Shown here: piece by piece, positions 15,701-25,257 of the stretch | Layout of the letters: every line of letters begins with the position of its first letter | How positions within the stretch are numbered: the stretch's first letter is position 1 | Assembly: GCA_040902305.1 (NCBI GenBank) | Contig: JBBDXN010000137.1 | Coordinates: 16,243-80,242 of the forward strand | DNA length: 64,000 bases | Direction: 5' to 3' | From: CAMLFJ01 sp040902305 | GTDB taxonomy: Bacteria; Methylomirabilota; Methylomirabilia; Rokubacteriales; CSP1-6 | Notes under the pieces: model-generated | Told to the model about the DNA's origin: nothing | Databases searched by the model: none | Seen by the model: the letters and a program-made list of their open reading frames with translations, nothing else | Program-made: the position numbers and the translations under genes

Positions 15701-15944
15701 CGTCAATCCGTTCGCGATGATGTTCGAGGAGATCCCGCGCCGTGTAAACTAGCACAACGCCGTCTCTTTTCCTCGTACCAACGTCTTTACCAATCCCGAA
15801 TCTACCCGCCCGATCCCTCGAACACGCCAGCGTGACGGCAGCAGACGGCGGGATAAGGTTGGGTATCAGGAGGGGCTTCGACTATTGTCTTGTCGAGGAT
15901 GACATGCAGCCGGTGAGAGTCGTCCGTGCCTGCCAAAGGCGCCC
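15701..15944. other. Gap before the hybrid kinase, less GC-rich
   Basis: No gene is recognised. The sequence is visibly less GC-rich than its surroundings. A 14-codon frame starts at ATG 15904 and ends in a GTGA overlap with the kinase start. It could be a coupling leader or chance. Confidence 0.4.
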
Positions 15945-18900
15945 GTGAGACTCCGCTCCTATCTCCTCACGCTGATCCTCGGGATCCTCCTGCCTGTCCT
16001 CGTCTTTTCCGCGGTGATGTCGGTACTCTTCCACAGACAGACGCGCGCGGCCACCGAGAAGGGGCTCCTCGAAACGGTGCGCGCCCTCTCGGTCGCGGTG
16101 GACCGAGAACTCAGTGCCTCGATCTCCGTGCTCCAGGCATTGGCGACCGCGGACCCGTTGAGGACGGGCGACCTGAAGGCGTTCCATGGCATCGCTACCG
16201 CTGTCCTGGTCAGCCAACCGGCCTGGGAGGGGATCGTCCTGTATGATCCGTCCGGGCAGCAGCTGATCAACACGGCGCGTCCCCTCGGCGATCCGCTCCC
16301 GATGACCGCGGACACGGTCGGTTTGGCCCGCGTCGTTCAGACCCGAACACCCGCAGTGTCGGATCTGTTTACCGGGCGCGGGTTGGGGCGTCCGGTCCTC
16401 GGAGTCGTCGTCCCGATTCTTTCCGACAGTCGGCTGCGATACGTCCTGCGGGCCGTCTTCCGACTGCCGGTCGTGAACGATCTCCTGTCTCGGCAACACG
16501 TCCCAGCGGGGTACATCGGAGCCGTCATCGACCGGAACCATATCATCATCGCGCGAACCCGTTCCCCGGAACGGTTCGTCGGCCAGCCAGTGACCCCGGA
16601 TTTCAGAGGGAAGATGGACGCCGTGCGGGACGGGGTCTTCCGCACGGCGACGATGGAGGGAGAAGAAACCTATTGCGCCGTGAGCCGCTCTCAGGTCTCA
16701 GGCTGGACGGTCGCCCTGGGTGTCCCGGTGTTGGTCGTCGAGGCCCCGCTGAAAGCATCCCTGTGGTGGCTCGCCGGTATCAATGCCCTGTGTGTTGGCA
16801 CCGCCTTGCTGGTTGGCGTGCCGGTCGCTCGTCGAGTCCGCCGGTCGATTCACGGGTTGTCCGCGGCAGCGGCGAGTTTTTCGAAGGGCCTTCGGGTCGA
16901 CGTGCCGCGATCGCAGGTGCGCGAGATCGATGAGGTCGCGACGATCCTTGAGCGGGCGAGCGGTGAGCGACGACGGGCCGACGCCACTGCGACGGCGCTG
17001 GCCGCCGTTGGGCGAGAGCTGACCACGACGCTCGACCTTGCGCAAGTGACGAGTCGGATCGTGTCGGCAGTCCTGCACGTGTTTGCCGTTCAGCGCGTGA
17101 ATCTCTACACCGTCGATCCCGCATCAGGGGGATTGCTCTGCGTGGCGACAGCCGGTCCAGGCGACCAGGGCGAATGGGTCGGTCGGACCGTGCCGCCGGG
17201 GATGGGAACCGCGGGCCGGGCGCGGGCCGAGCGCCAGGCCGTTTCGTCGCCCGATGTACTCGGCGATGCACGCTTTGCCGTGCCGGATTGGGCTCGCGAC
17301 CGATTGCGAGCCGATCGGTATCGGGCGGTCACGAGTATGCCGCTCATCGCCCAAGGCGAGGTGCTGGGCGTTCTCAGCTTGGGGTATGAAACCGGCCGAG
17401 AAGCGATCAGCGCCGACACCCGGTCAGTCGCGCTCTTTGCCGATCAGGCGGCCATCGCGATCCAAAACAGCCAGATCTTCGAGCACGAGCGCGTCGCACG
17501 GAAAGCCGCCGAATCGGCGGAAGCACGCGCTCGAACCCTGGCCCGCCTGAATCAGGTCGTGTCGTCGTCTCTTGACATGGAGGAGGTGCTCCGACAGATC
17601 GCCCGGGCGGCGGCTGAGTTGATGGCGGCGCACTTTGCGTCGTTTTGGGTCGCGGTCGAAGGCCAGGAGATGCTCGAGCTTCGGGCGCGGTCGAGCGCCG
17701 CTGCGGATGACTTCCCCTTCACGACCACCCGGTACACCGAAGGCGTCCTCGGCTGGGTGGCGAGCCACCGCCAGCCCGTCCACGTCGCGGATGTCTTCAG
17801 TGATGGGCGGTTTCTCGCGCTTGAGTGGTGGCGGGCGCACGGGCTTCGAAGCTTCGTCGCCATTCCGATTACCCATGATGACACGCTGCTGGCGGTGCTG
17901 GCCCTGAACGGGCGGGAGCCGTTCCGGTTCACCGAGGAAGACGAGCGGCTCCTGGAGGCGTTTGTACACCAAGCCGCGGTCGCCATTCAGAACGCGCGAT
18001 CTGTCCTCGAACTGCGAAACTACCAAGCCCGGCTGGAAACCCTGCTTCAGCTCAGCCGGGAGATCTCGCGCATCCAGCCGACGACGGCGCTGCTGGCGAG
18101 CCTGGCCCAGGCGTGCGGGCAATTGCTCGCCACCGACGCGGTGGGCATCCGGGTCGTGGAGGGCGATGAGCTCGTGCTGGCCGCCACGTATGGCCCGGCT
18201 GATCAAGTGATGGCCACACCCCGGCTCGCCATGGGCGAAGGCCTGAGCGGGCTCGTGGCGCGCACGGGCGGGCTCGTGGAGGTCCCGAATCCCGCCCAGG
18301 ATCCCCGATTGCTGCGGAGCGATATGGAGGCCGTTCAGCGCCTGGGGTACCGGGCGTGGCTCGGGGTCCCGATCAAGGTCGGAGACCGCATGGTGGGCGT
18401 GGTCAACACGTGGACGCGGCGAGCGGAGGGATTCTCCCCGGAGGATCAGGCGCTCCTGACCGCGTTTGCCTCGCAGGCCGCCGTGGCGCTGGAGAACGCC
18501 CGCTTGTATCAGGAGATCGAGCGCTCCTATCAGGAACTGACGCAAACGCAGGCGCAGTTGACGCAAGCCCAAAAGATGGAGGCCATCGGGCAGCTGGCGG
18601 GCGGGATCGCCCACGATTTCAACAACCTCTTGACGGTCATTACGGGCCGGAGCGCCTTCGTGCTGCAGCGGGAAGAGCTCGAGGCGGCGACACGGCGCGA
18701 TGTGGAGTTGATCAGCAAGACCGCCGATCGCGCCGCAGGACTGACGCGGCAGTTGCTGGCCTTCAGCCGCAAGCAGGTCCTCCAGCCCAAGCCTCTGGAT
18801 CTGAACATCCTCGTCTCGGGGATCGTCCCCATGCTGCGGCGTCTGATCGGGGAGGATGTGGAGCTGGTGACCGTGGCGGGAGATGGACTCGGCCCCGTGA

Positions 18901-19712
18901 TGGCGGATGCGGGCCAGCTTGAGCAGGTCATCATGAATCTGGCCGTGAACGCCCGGGATGCGATGCCAGAGGGCGGCATGCTGAGAATTGAAACGGCCGT
19001 ACGGAACGTCGAGCAGGCGACGCGGCACGCGCACGGGCAGGTCCCGCCGGGGGAATACGTGGCTCTGATCGTGCAGGACGCTGGCTGCGGGATGGACGCC
19101 CAGACGCTCGGACGGATCTTCGAGCCCTTCTTCACGACCAAGGAAGTCGGGAAGGGAACGGGCCTCGGGTTGGCGACCGTGCACGGCATCGTTCACCAGA
19201 GCGGTGGACACGTCGCGGCCGACAGCACCCTCGGGAGCGGGACGACATTCACCGTCTATCTCCCTCGGATCGACGCTGCGTCAGAGACCGTGGAGGTTCC
19301 GCCAGGAAGCCCGAGCGGGCTCAGGGGCCGGGAGACCGTCCTCCTGGTGGAGGATGACGTGCAGGTGCGTCGGCTGGCCGCTGAGTTCTTGACTGGCTGT
19401 GGCTATACGGTCCTCGAGACCGGCGATCCGTTGTTGGCGCTGATGGTGGCGGACCGGCACCAAGGGGAGATTCATCTTCTGGTCACCGATGTGGTGATGC
19501 CGGCGATGCATGGCCCGGAAATGGCTGGCCACGTGGCGGCGTCCCGACCCGCCCTGCGCGTGCTCTACATGTCGGGATACCCGGGTGAGATTCCCGGCGG
19601 GTCGATCGAGCCGGCTGGAGCCTATCTGCAGAAGCCGTTCACCCCGGGCGACTTGGCTCGAAAAGTCCGGGAAACACTGGACGCGCAGTCTCCGAAGCAA
19701 GGAACCAGGTAG
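15945..19712 (+). CDS. Hybrid sensor histidine kinase with extracytoplasmic sensor, HAMP, three GAF domains and receiver
   Basis: A 1255-aa membrane sensor. Helix 1 (about residues 7-28) and helix 2 (about 270-292) enclose a roughly 240-residue periplasmic Cache-like domain. A HAMP region follows, then three GAF-type domains (about 350-510, 540-690 and 705-860). The HisKA box is GGIAHDFNNLL with H890. The ATPase has NLAVNARDAMPEGG and DAGCGMD, then GTGLGLATVHGIV. The C-terminal receiver has phosphoacceptor D1182 (TDVVMP) and a KPF lysine. It lacks a DNA-binding output, so it likely passes phosphate to another protein. Base use looks less GC-biased than the neighbours, hinting at transfer. Confidence 0.93.
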   Translation: MRLRSYLLTLILGILLPVLVFSAVMSVLFHRQTRAATEKGLLETVRALSVAVDRELSASISVLQALATADPLRTGDLKAFHGIATAVLVSQPAWEGIVLYDPSGQQLINTARPLGDPLPMTADTVGLARVVQTRTPAVSDLFTGRGLGRPVLGVVVPILSDSRLRYVLRAVFRLPVVNDLLSRQHVPAGYIGAVIDRNHIIIARTRSPERFVGQPVTPDFRGKMDAVRDGVFRTATMEGEETYCAVSRSQVSGWTVALGVPVLVVEAPLKASLWWLAGINALCVGTALLVGVPVARRVRRSIHGLSAAAASFSKGLRVDVPRSQVREIDEVATILERASGERRRADATATALAAVGRELTTTLDLAQVTSRIVSAVLHVFAVQRVNLYTVDPASGGLLCVATAGPGDQGEWVGRTVPPGMGTAGRARAERQAVSSPDVLGDARFAVPDWARDRLRADRYRAVTSMPLIAQGEVLGVLSLGYETGREAISADTRSVALFADQAAIAIQNSQIFEHERVARKAAESAEARARTLARLNQVVSSSLDMEEVLRQIARAAAELMAAHFASFWVAVEGQEMLELRARSSAAADDFPFTTTRYTEGVLGWVASHRQPVHVADVFSDGRFLALEWWRAHGLRSFVAIPITHDDTLLAVLALNGREPFRFTEEDERLLEAFVHQAAVAIQNARSVLELRNYQARLETLLQLSREISRIQPTTALLASLAQACGQLLATDAVGIRVVEGDELVLAATYGPADQVMATPRLAMGEGLSGLVARTGGLVEVPNPAQDPRLLRSDMEAVQRLGYRAWLGVPIKVGDRMVGVVNTWTRRAEGFSPEDQALLTAFASQAAVALENARLYQEIERSYQELTQTQAQLTQAQKMEAIGQLAGGIAHDFNNLLTVITGRSAFVLQREELEAATRRDVELISKTADRAAGLTRQLLAFSRKQVLQPKPLDLNILVSGIVPMLRRLIGEDVELVTVAGDGLGPVMADAGQLEQVIMNLAVNARDAMPEGGMLRIETAVRNVEQATRHAHGQVPPGEYVALIVQDAGCGMDAQTLGRIFEPFFTTKEVGKGTGLGLATVHGIVHQSGGHVAADSTLGSGTTFTVYLPRIDAASETVEVPPGSPSGLRGRETVLLVEDDVQVRRLAAEFLTGCGYTVLETGDPLLALMVADRHQGEIHLLVTDVVMPAMHGPEMAGHVAASRPALRVLYMSGYPGEIPGGSIEPAGAYLQKPFTPGDLARKVRETLDAQSPKQGTR

Positions 19713-20127
19713 CAGTGGCTCTGGCCCGACTTGTCGCCGGTCATGCGGTCACCTCGAACCAGAACTCCAGTGCGCACTGGGTCCACTGCGGGTGTGCTCG
19801 CTTACCCGCTCGACGCGATGCTCGAAGCGCGGCGGCGGTACACGTCGGCCTCTTCGCGCCGGAAGATCAGCCACGACATGCAGCGCCGTGCCGCCTGGCA
19901 GGTCTACTGAGCTCCGCCCTGCGGACGTCTCGCGGCTGACGCTTCCTGTAGGTCGCCTGTCATAAGTTGTAGTGAGCGTCCTCGCCGCAATAAGTTCGCT
20001 CCCGGCCGACCCCATACAGACGCCGTTATTTCAGCTAGTTACTGGCCGAACTTCCCGTCCGTTCGGTCCACCGGGGCTGGCACCTGTCTTGCTCTGTACC
20101 CGGCCGGAGACGTGGAGGCCAAACACC
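19713..20127. other. 415-base gap before the pilin operon
   Basis: No gene with a recognisable product. Base composition is mixed, with AT-richer parts near 20020-20045. Short open stretches exist on both strands but carry stops and no family motif. The promoter of the pilin operon should lie here; I see no convincing -35/-10 pair. Confidence 0.4.
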
Positions 20128-20589
20128 ATGCACGCCGTGAGCCGATCGAAGTGTCGTCCGAAAGAGGCCGGGTTCAGCCTGGCCGAGATCCTGGTGGCCC
20201 TCGCGATCATCTCGGTGGGTCTCATCGCCGTGAGCGCGGGTTTTGGTTACGGGGTCGACGGCGTGGAGGCCGGCCGCCAGCAGAGCACGGCGGTGTTCCT
20301 GGCCGAGCAGGGCATCGAGCAGGCGAAGGAACTGGCCGCGCGAAAGGCGAACCTGGCTGACCTGACCCACGCCAACCTGCCTGCTTACGAGAACTACGGG
20401 ACCATCTCCGGTGCACCTCCCGGTTACGCCCGCGCGACGAGGATCTGTCCCGGGGACGCTGGTTGTCCCGCCCTCGGAATGCCTGGGGCCCTAGTGACGG
20501 TGAATGTCATTTACCGGCCCGTGACCGGCCGAGGCGTGCTCACCACGGAGCGAACGGTCACGCTGGATATCTACTTCGCAAGTCGATGA
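20128..20589 (+). CDS. pilV: Type IV minor prepilin, PilV-like
   Basis: A 153-aa protein with a basic leader and the prepilin peptidase site G-FSLAEILVALAIISVGLIA, cleaved after the glycine at about residue 15. Glu at mature position 5 is present. The hydrophobic helix includes the ISVGLIA pattern typical of PilV. A C-terminal domain follows with two cysteines near CPGDAGC. Minor pilins prime pilus assembly at the inner membrane. GGAGG is eight bases before the ATG. Its stop overlaps an ATG of the next gene, so it heads an operon. Confidence 0.85.
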   Translation: MHAVSRSKCRPKEAGFSLAEILVALAIISVGLIAVSAGFGYGVDGVEAGRQQSTAVFLAEQGIEQAKELAARKANLADLTHANLPAYENYGTISGAPPGYARATRICPGDAGCPALGMPGALVTVNVIYRPVTGRGVLTTERTVTLDIYFASR

Positions 20590-20603
20590 ATCGAGGGCAC
20601 TGC

Positions 20604-21236
20604 ATGCGGAACGAGAGTGGCTTTACCCTGGCGGAGATGCTCGTCGTCTGTGCCATCGTCGGGCTTGTGATGGCGAGTCTGTTGGGGCTGGTGATGTCGG
20701 GTCAGCAGGCTTATTGGTTCGGCACGACCCAGGTCGACGCGCAGCAGAGCGTGCGAGTGGTGCTTGAGCGCGTTGTCAGGGATATCCGCGAGGCGGGGTA
20801 CTACCCGCAACCTCCCGACACCGCGCCCGCCTCCTGCGCCACGCCGCCCTGCTATAATTTCGACGCCTTCGCCGCGGGCCCGACGGCCTCGTCGCTCACC
20901 GTGCAGTACGACTGGAACGGTGACGGCACCAGCGCCGGCTCGGGCATGGTCAATGACCCGCTCCAGTGCGCCACCGGCGGGGCCTGCCGGGGCGAGCGCG
21001 TCACCTACTCCTTCTCGGGCGGCAACCTGACGCGGCAGGAGGTGGGGGTGGACGCCAGCGCCCAGATCATCGCCTCGGGCATCAGCGGCCTGTCATTCTC
21101 GTACTTCGCCGAGGACGGGACCACGACCGCGACCCCGGCCAACATTCGTACCGTCGCGATCAGCGTGACAGCCCAGACCGCCAGTAAGGGCGCCTACGTG
21201 ACCATGACGGACCGGATCCGGCTGAGGAACCGATGA
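20604..21236 (+). CDS. pilW: Type IV minor prepilin, PilW-like
   Basis: About 210 aa. The leader MRNESG is followed by FTLAEMLVVCAIVGLVMASLL, a standard class III signal with Glu at position 5. Downstream text such as RVVLERVVRDIREAGYYPQ is characteristic of PilW-like minor pilins. A cysteine pair in the soluble domain (SCATPPC) may form a disulphide. Start 20604 is favoured by GAGGG six bases upstream; the ATG at 20586, overlapping the pilV stop, gives six more residues and is also possible. Confidence 0.85.
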   Translation: MRNESGFTLAEMLVVCAIVGLVMASLLGLVMSGQQAYWFGTTQVDAQQSVRVVLERVVRDIREAGYYPQPPDTAPASCATPPCYNFDAFAAGPTASSLTVQYDWNGDGTSAGSGMVNDPLQCATGGACRGERVTYSFSGGNLTRQEVGVDASAQIIASGISGLSFSYFAEDGTTTATPANIRTVAISVTAQTASKGAYVTMTDRIRLRNR

Positions 21237-21265
21237 TGACCCACATCACACCGCGGGAGGCTCCG

Positions 21266-22783
21266 ATGACGAAGTGGCGCAGGCTTCTTGGGAACGAGCG
21301 CGGGGTGGCACTGCCCCTCGCGATGATCCTGCTGCTGGTTCTTACCATGCTCACCATCACTTTCATGTCGTTGGGCGCGGTGGAACCGCAGATCTCGCGG
21401 AACCTCTCCGATGGCGCGCGGGCTCGTCAGCTCGCGGAGAGCGGCATCGAGTGGGGGTTCAGCCAGCTGGCCGGACAGAACTTCACGATCAAGCTTTCAA
21501 CTCCGACCCCGACGACGAGCGGGGCCTGTGGCACGGGGATTACCTGTCAGGTGCTCGCGTCCGGCCAGTCTTTGCCCGGGCTGAGCGCTTCCTCTGGGAC
21601 CTTCACCGTCATCCTGCGCAACGACCTCAACACCATTCCTGGCGACCAGGCCTTGATTAGCACCGCCAACACGCTGGACACGAGCGCCACGGGCGACGGT
21701 AATGGGATCGTCATTCTCAGTTCCAGCGGCACGTTCAACGGCGCGAGCCGCACGATCACGGCGGTAGTCCAACGCGGCAAGCTCGACATCACGGGCTCGC
21801 TCAGCCTGCCCGGACTGCAATCGGACGCATTCACGAACACGGCCTGCCCCTCGCCCCCGTGCCCGCCGGGCACGCTGCGCGACTACTCGATCGACGGACG
21901 TGACTGGAAGCGGACGGACAGCGTTAGTCCGACCGGAGCGGCCGCGCTCAAGTGGGGCGTGCAGACTCAACCTGGCAACCAATCCAACACGAGCCCGCTC
22001 ATCACCCACGAGGAGAACACGGAGAAAGGGTTCGGCTACGGCGCCAGCGGCTACACCAACCCCAACGACACCGACTACTACAAAAGCTCGTATGTCCAGG
22101 GCAAGGACGAGACGAACCTGACCGGCGCCGCCGTCACCGGCTTCGATACCATCGAAGCCGATTCGAGTGGGCTCAACCCGACCAAGATCCAGAGCTTCCT
22201 GGACAACCTCGCCTCGAACTCGTCGACGCAGATCATCCAGAGCACCCAGTCCTGCGCCCACCCGGCGGGCGGCTCACCCCACAACAAGGCGGAGGGTCTG
22301 CGCATGGCCTCGACGGCGTCACCGGGCCAGGTGACGGTCACCAACAACTGCACAGGCCCCCAGCAGATCAACCAGACCGTCAACCTCGGTTCGCCCACCG
22401 CGCCAACGATGCTCTACATCAAGGGCGAGTACGATATCAGCTCGAACTTCGTCGGGCTCGCCGCTGATGGCAGCCAGCCGGTCCAGGGCTACGGGATCCT
22501 GGTAGTCGAGGACGCCGACATGTCGTTCTTCGGGAGCAATTTCCGCTGGGATGGGATCGTGATCGTGACGGGGCGCTACGTGGGCGTCGGCTTCAGGAGC
22601 AACAGCAACACGGAGGTCCGCGGGGCGCTCATCGGCAACGAGGGCATCTCCGGCGAGGCGGGCGGGTTCTTCGAGTTCCTGAACCAATCCACCAACATGA
22701 AGATCCGCTCGAGCCAGGAGAACATCGACATGGCGCTGAACGCCCTCTTCAACATGCGGATCACGACCTACCGGGAGAATTAG
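21266..22783 (+). CDS. PilX N-terminal-domain pilus assembly protein, long form
   Basis: A 505-aa protein. Its N-terminus NERGVALPLAMILLLVLTMLT and then ARQLAESGIEWG match the PilX_N domain, which behaves as an atypical pilin. The rest is a long Ser/Thr/Asn-rich extracellular region, much larger than Neisseria or Pseudomonas PilX (about 200 aa). Near the C-terminus is a repeat-rich beta segment (VRGALIGNEGISGEAGGFFE) like bactofilin or right-handed-helix proteins. Start 21266 follows GGGAGG; an upstream ATG at 21233 overlaps the pilW stop. Likely a tip-located minor component. Confidence 0.82.
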   Translation: MTKWRRLLGNERGVALPLAMILLLVLTMLTITFMSLGAVEPQISRNLSDGARARQLAESGIEWGFSQLAGQNFTIKLSTPTPTTSGACGTGITCQVLASGQSLPGLSASSGTFTVILRNDLNTIPGDQALISTANTLDTSATGDGNGIVILSSSGTFNGASRTITAVVQRGKLDITGSLSLPGLQSDAFTNTACPSPPCPPGTLRDYSIDGRDWKRTDSVSPTGAAALKWGVQTQPGNQSNTSPLITHEENTEKGFGYGASGYTNPNDTDYYKSSYVQGKDETNLTGAAVTGFDTIEADSSGLNPTKIQSFLDNLASNSSTQIIQSTQSCAHPAGGSPHNKAEGLRMASTASPGQVTVTNNCTGPQQINQTVNLGSPTAPTMLYIKGEYDISSNFVGLAADGSQPVQGYGILVVEDADMSFFGSNFRWDGIVIVTGRYVGVGFRSNSNTEVRGALIGNEGISGEAGGFFEFLNQSTNMKIRSSQENIDMALNALFNMRITTYREN

Positions 22784-22785
22784 GC

Positions 22786-23538
22786 GTGCGGTGGCTGCTC
22801 CTGGTCGCGGCGACGGCACTCCTCGTTGCCTGCCAGCAGGCGCCCACGCCCCAAGCGCCGACCGCGACCGCTGTCTCCCCGGCCGCGCAGCTTCGAGCTG
22901 ACGGAGACGCGCTCATGGTGAACGGCGACTACACGGGAGCGGTGGGGAAGTACCGGCAGGCCATTGACCTCGAGCCTGGCAGTGTGCCGCTCCGCTTCGC
23001 CCTGGGCGCGGCTTACTCGTTCCTCGACAAGCGGCCGGAAGCCATCGCCCAGTTCCGCTGGGTGCTGGGGCAGGCCAGCTCGACCTCCCGCGAGTACCGG
23101 GAAGCCCGGGCTTGGCTGGCCCGGGTGGGGGCACTCGTCGAGCTCGCCGGACCAGATGATGGGAGCCAGGCCGAAACAGCATCCTTCGACAACGGAATTC
23201 CCAAAGGGCGCATCTTCGGCAAGACCGAGTGGCCCGGCGTCGAGCCGCGCAGCCACTTCATCTCGGGCAACCTGTCCCTCATCGGTGACGAGCCGGTCAC
23301 CCACGACGAAAAACGGACGCGCCCGTTCCGGCTCGGGGATCTCTACGAGTTCCGCGATCTTCCTCCGGGCCGCTACCGGCTCGTCGCCGTGGTGGACGAG
23401 ACCACCCTCTGGGACGAGAAGGTGACCGTGGAGCCCGGTAAGCAGACCGACTTTGTTCTCTCCCACGCCAGCAGTCCGGTTCCCGTCGAGAAGTTCGCTC
23501 CTCCTCCCGCGAAGCCCGAGCCCGAGCCGCAACAGTAG
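22786..23538 (+). CDS. TPR lipoprotein of the pilin operon
   Basis: A 250-aa protein with a lipoprotein signal, LLVAC lipobox with Cys at about residue 16. One or two tetratricopeptide-like helices follow (LRADGDALMVNGDYTGAVGKYRQ, LRFALGAAYSFL). A C-terminal beta domain contains FRDLPPGRYRLVAVVDETTLW, similar to carboxypeptidase-regulatory-like folds. The tail is Pro/Glu-rich. The GTG start is two bases after the pilX-like stop, so it belongs to the operon. It may be a PilF-like pilotin or a pilus-associated outer-membrane lipoprotein; this is inference. Confidence 0.75.
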   Translation: MRWLLLVAATALLVACQQAPTPQAPTATAVSPAAQLRADGDALMVNGDYTGAVGKYRQAIDLEPGSVPLRFALGAAYSFLDKRPEAIAQFRWVLGQASSTSREYREARAWLARVGALVELAGPDDGSQAETASFDNGIPKGRIFGKTEWPGVEPRSHFISGNLSLIGDEPVTHDEKRTRPFRLGDLYEFRDLPPGRYRLVAVVDETTLWDEKVTVEPGKQTDFVLSHASSPVPVEKFAPPPAKPEPEPQQ

Positions 23539-23702
23539 TCCGGAGTCGCCGGTTGTTCCCTCGGCGTTCGGGACTGGGATGAGGGCCCCGAGAGCCGGCG
23601 GGTGAGCGCTCCCCCTGTGCGCGGTCGTGCTTGGCGTCCGGCGCCTCGAGGAGCGAGCGCGAGGTCTGCCGGGCTGGGCGCATCCCCCGGTTTAGCTGCG
23701 CC

Positions 23703-24080
23703 CTACCGCCGAAGACTCAGCGCGCCCCCGCCGGTCAAGGCCAGCGCCACCGAGGCCACCAGCAGCACCAGCACGTACTCGTAGCCCCCGTCGGTCACCC
23801 AGAATCCCTTGTTTCCGTGGACGAAGACGATCGCGCCCAGCATGGCGGGCACGTTGGCCAGGGCGGCCCAGCGCGTGAAGATCCCGAGCACCAGGAAGAT
23901 TCCGCCGAGCCCGTGGGCGAGGATGAGGTACCACGTGGCGATCTCGGGGAAGAGGATCCCGGCCTTGGCCTGGTAGGCGATCATGCCCGCCGGGCCGAAC
24001 TTCACGAGCGCCAAGTAGGCGTGCATGATGTAGACGATACCCAGGATCAGCCGGAGCAGCATCACGCCGTAGGGTGCCAT
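23703..24080 (-). CDS. DoxX family membrane protein
   Basis: A 125-aa protein with four transmembrane helices. LLRLILGIVYIMHAYLALVKFG at the start and GIFTRWAALANVPAMLGAIVFVH in the middle are typical of DoxX/SURF4-like proteins. These are linked in some bacteria to quinone or redox stress, but no activity is firmly known. It lies 20 bases downstream of the DUF3047 gene on the same strand and probably forms an operon with it. Confidence 0.85.
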   Translation of the reverse strand: MAPYGVMLLRLILGIVYIMHAYLALVKFGPAGMIAYQAKAGILFPEIATWYLILAHGLGGIFLVLGIFTRWAALANVPAMLGAIVFVHGNKGFWVTDGGYEYVLVLLVASVALALTGGGALSLRR

Positions 24081-24100
24081 TGCGCCTCCTCTCCTGGCTC

Positions 24101-24796
24101 TCAGGGTTTCCGGAACAGGATCTCGCCGAAGTAGGACTCGGCGGCGGAGCGCGTGTCGTTGGAGTCGATGGAGATCGAGACGGCCCCCACCTCTTCCCCG
24201 GGCGTCTCCCCGTAGATCTTCTTGTAGTCCTCCAGCACGTTGCGGCTCTCGGTCAGCCACTTGCCGACGTCGGCCGTCCCGGACCGGACGACCACGTAGG
24301 TCACGAGGCCGGTCTTCTCGCTCTTGACCACCGCGCCCGCGGGCGCGGTGGTGTCCCAGAGGTACGAGATGATGCGGGAGCGGACCTGGGACGGGAATCG
24401 CGGGAAGGTGACGTAGACCTGCGCCGCCTGATCGTCGGTGGCCGCCTTCCGGGCGTCGCCGCCCTTGGGCAGCGAGACCGCCTGCCAGCTCCACTGGAGA
24501 ATAGGCCGGCTCTTGACGTCCACCTTGATCTCTTTCGAGATCGTCGAGCTGTCGTTCTGGCTCTTGAGATGGAGGACCTTGCGTCCGCCCTGGGTGACGA
24601 TGCGGAAGTCGTACCTGGGGCTGCCCCAGCTCTGCCCCTTCCAGCCGGCGGGGATGCCGGTCTGGCTCTCGGGCTGCTTGGACCAGTCCTCGACGAGGAG
24701 CGCCGCCGGATCGGCCGCGGCAAGCGGCCTGGTCGCCACGAGCGCGGCCGTCAACAGCGTCACCGCCGTCAGGAGCCCGATCGCTGCTCGGTTCAT
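24101..24796 (-). CDS. DUF3047 secreted protein
   Basis: A 231-aa protein with an N-terminal signal peptide (cleavage near PLAAADP, residue 27). The mature part starts LLVEDWSKQPE and has GWKGQSWG, LQWSWQAVSLPKGGD and YLWDTTAPAG, the pattern of DUF3047. The domain is a beta-sandwich of unknown function found in the periplasm of many proteobacteria. The gene probably reads with doxX, 20 bases downstream. Confidence 0.85.
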   Translation of the reverse strand: MNRAAIGLLTAVTLLTAALVATRPLAAADPAALLVEDWSKQPESQTGIPAGWKGQSWGSPRYDFRIVTQGGRKVLHLKSQNDSSTISKEIKVDVKSRPILQWSWQAVSLPKGGDARKAATDDQAAQVYVTFPRFPSQVRSRIISYLWDTTAPAGAVVKSEKTGLVTYVVVRSGTADVGKWLTESRNVLEDYKKIYGETPGEEVGAVSISIDSNDTRSAAESYFGEILFRKP

Positions 24797-24843
24797 GGGC
24801 GGCCTCAGTGTCTCACGGGCCCCTTGTGCTACGGTAAAAACCG

Positions 24844-25209
24844 ATGCCGGACACTCGGATCGACAAGTGGCTCTGGGTGGCGCGCTTCTTCAAGAGTCGC
24901 ACGCTCGCGGCCGCCGCCTGCAACGGCGGAAAGGTCGACGTCAACGGTGACGCGGCCAAGCCCTCCAAGGCGGTGCGGCCCGGCGACCTGCTGCACGTGA
25001 CGCGCTCGCGGATCCGCCGCATCGTCCGCGTGACCGCGCTCGCCGAGCGGCGGGGTGGCGCGAGCGAGGCGGCGGCGCTCTACGAGGACCTCACGCCGCC
25101 TCCGCCGCCGCGCGAGGCTCGGCCCGCCACGCCGGCCTACCGTCCGCCGGGCGCCGGGCGCCCCACCAAGCGCGAGCGCCGTCACATCGATCGTCTCGGG
25201 CGCGGGTAG
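24844..25209 (+). CDS. hslR: S4-domain RNA-binding protein, Hsp15-like
   Basis: A 121-aa basic protein. The S4 domain covers residues about 1-60 (RIDKWLWVARFFKSRTLAAAAC, then GKVDVNG and VRPGDLLHV). The tail is Pro/Arg-rich, with GRPTKRERRHIDRL, as in Hsp15. HslR binds stalled 50S subunits that carry nascent chains and helps recycle them after heat shock. It stands alone, immediately before the first cobalamin riboswitch. Confidence 0.92.
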   Translation: MPDTRIDKWLWVARFFKSRTLAAAACNGGKVDVNGDAAKPSKAVRPGDLLHVTRSRIRRIVRVTALAERRGGASEAAALYEDLTPPPPPREARPATPAYRPPGAGRPTKRERRHIDRLGRG

Positions 25210-25257
25210 GCCCGCCGGGCGCTTGCGCTGCCCGGAGCCCTCTGCTACGGTCTGGCC

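Noticed and set aside
11249..15706. A 1485-codon minus-strand open frame opposite the sigma, carboxylase, cobS and cobC genes
   Set aside because: It is antisense to four well-supported genes, lacks any family motif over most of its length and has the His/Arg/Asp-rich make-up typical of shadows in GC-rich DNA. Only its first part (15415-15700) is kept as a possible relic.
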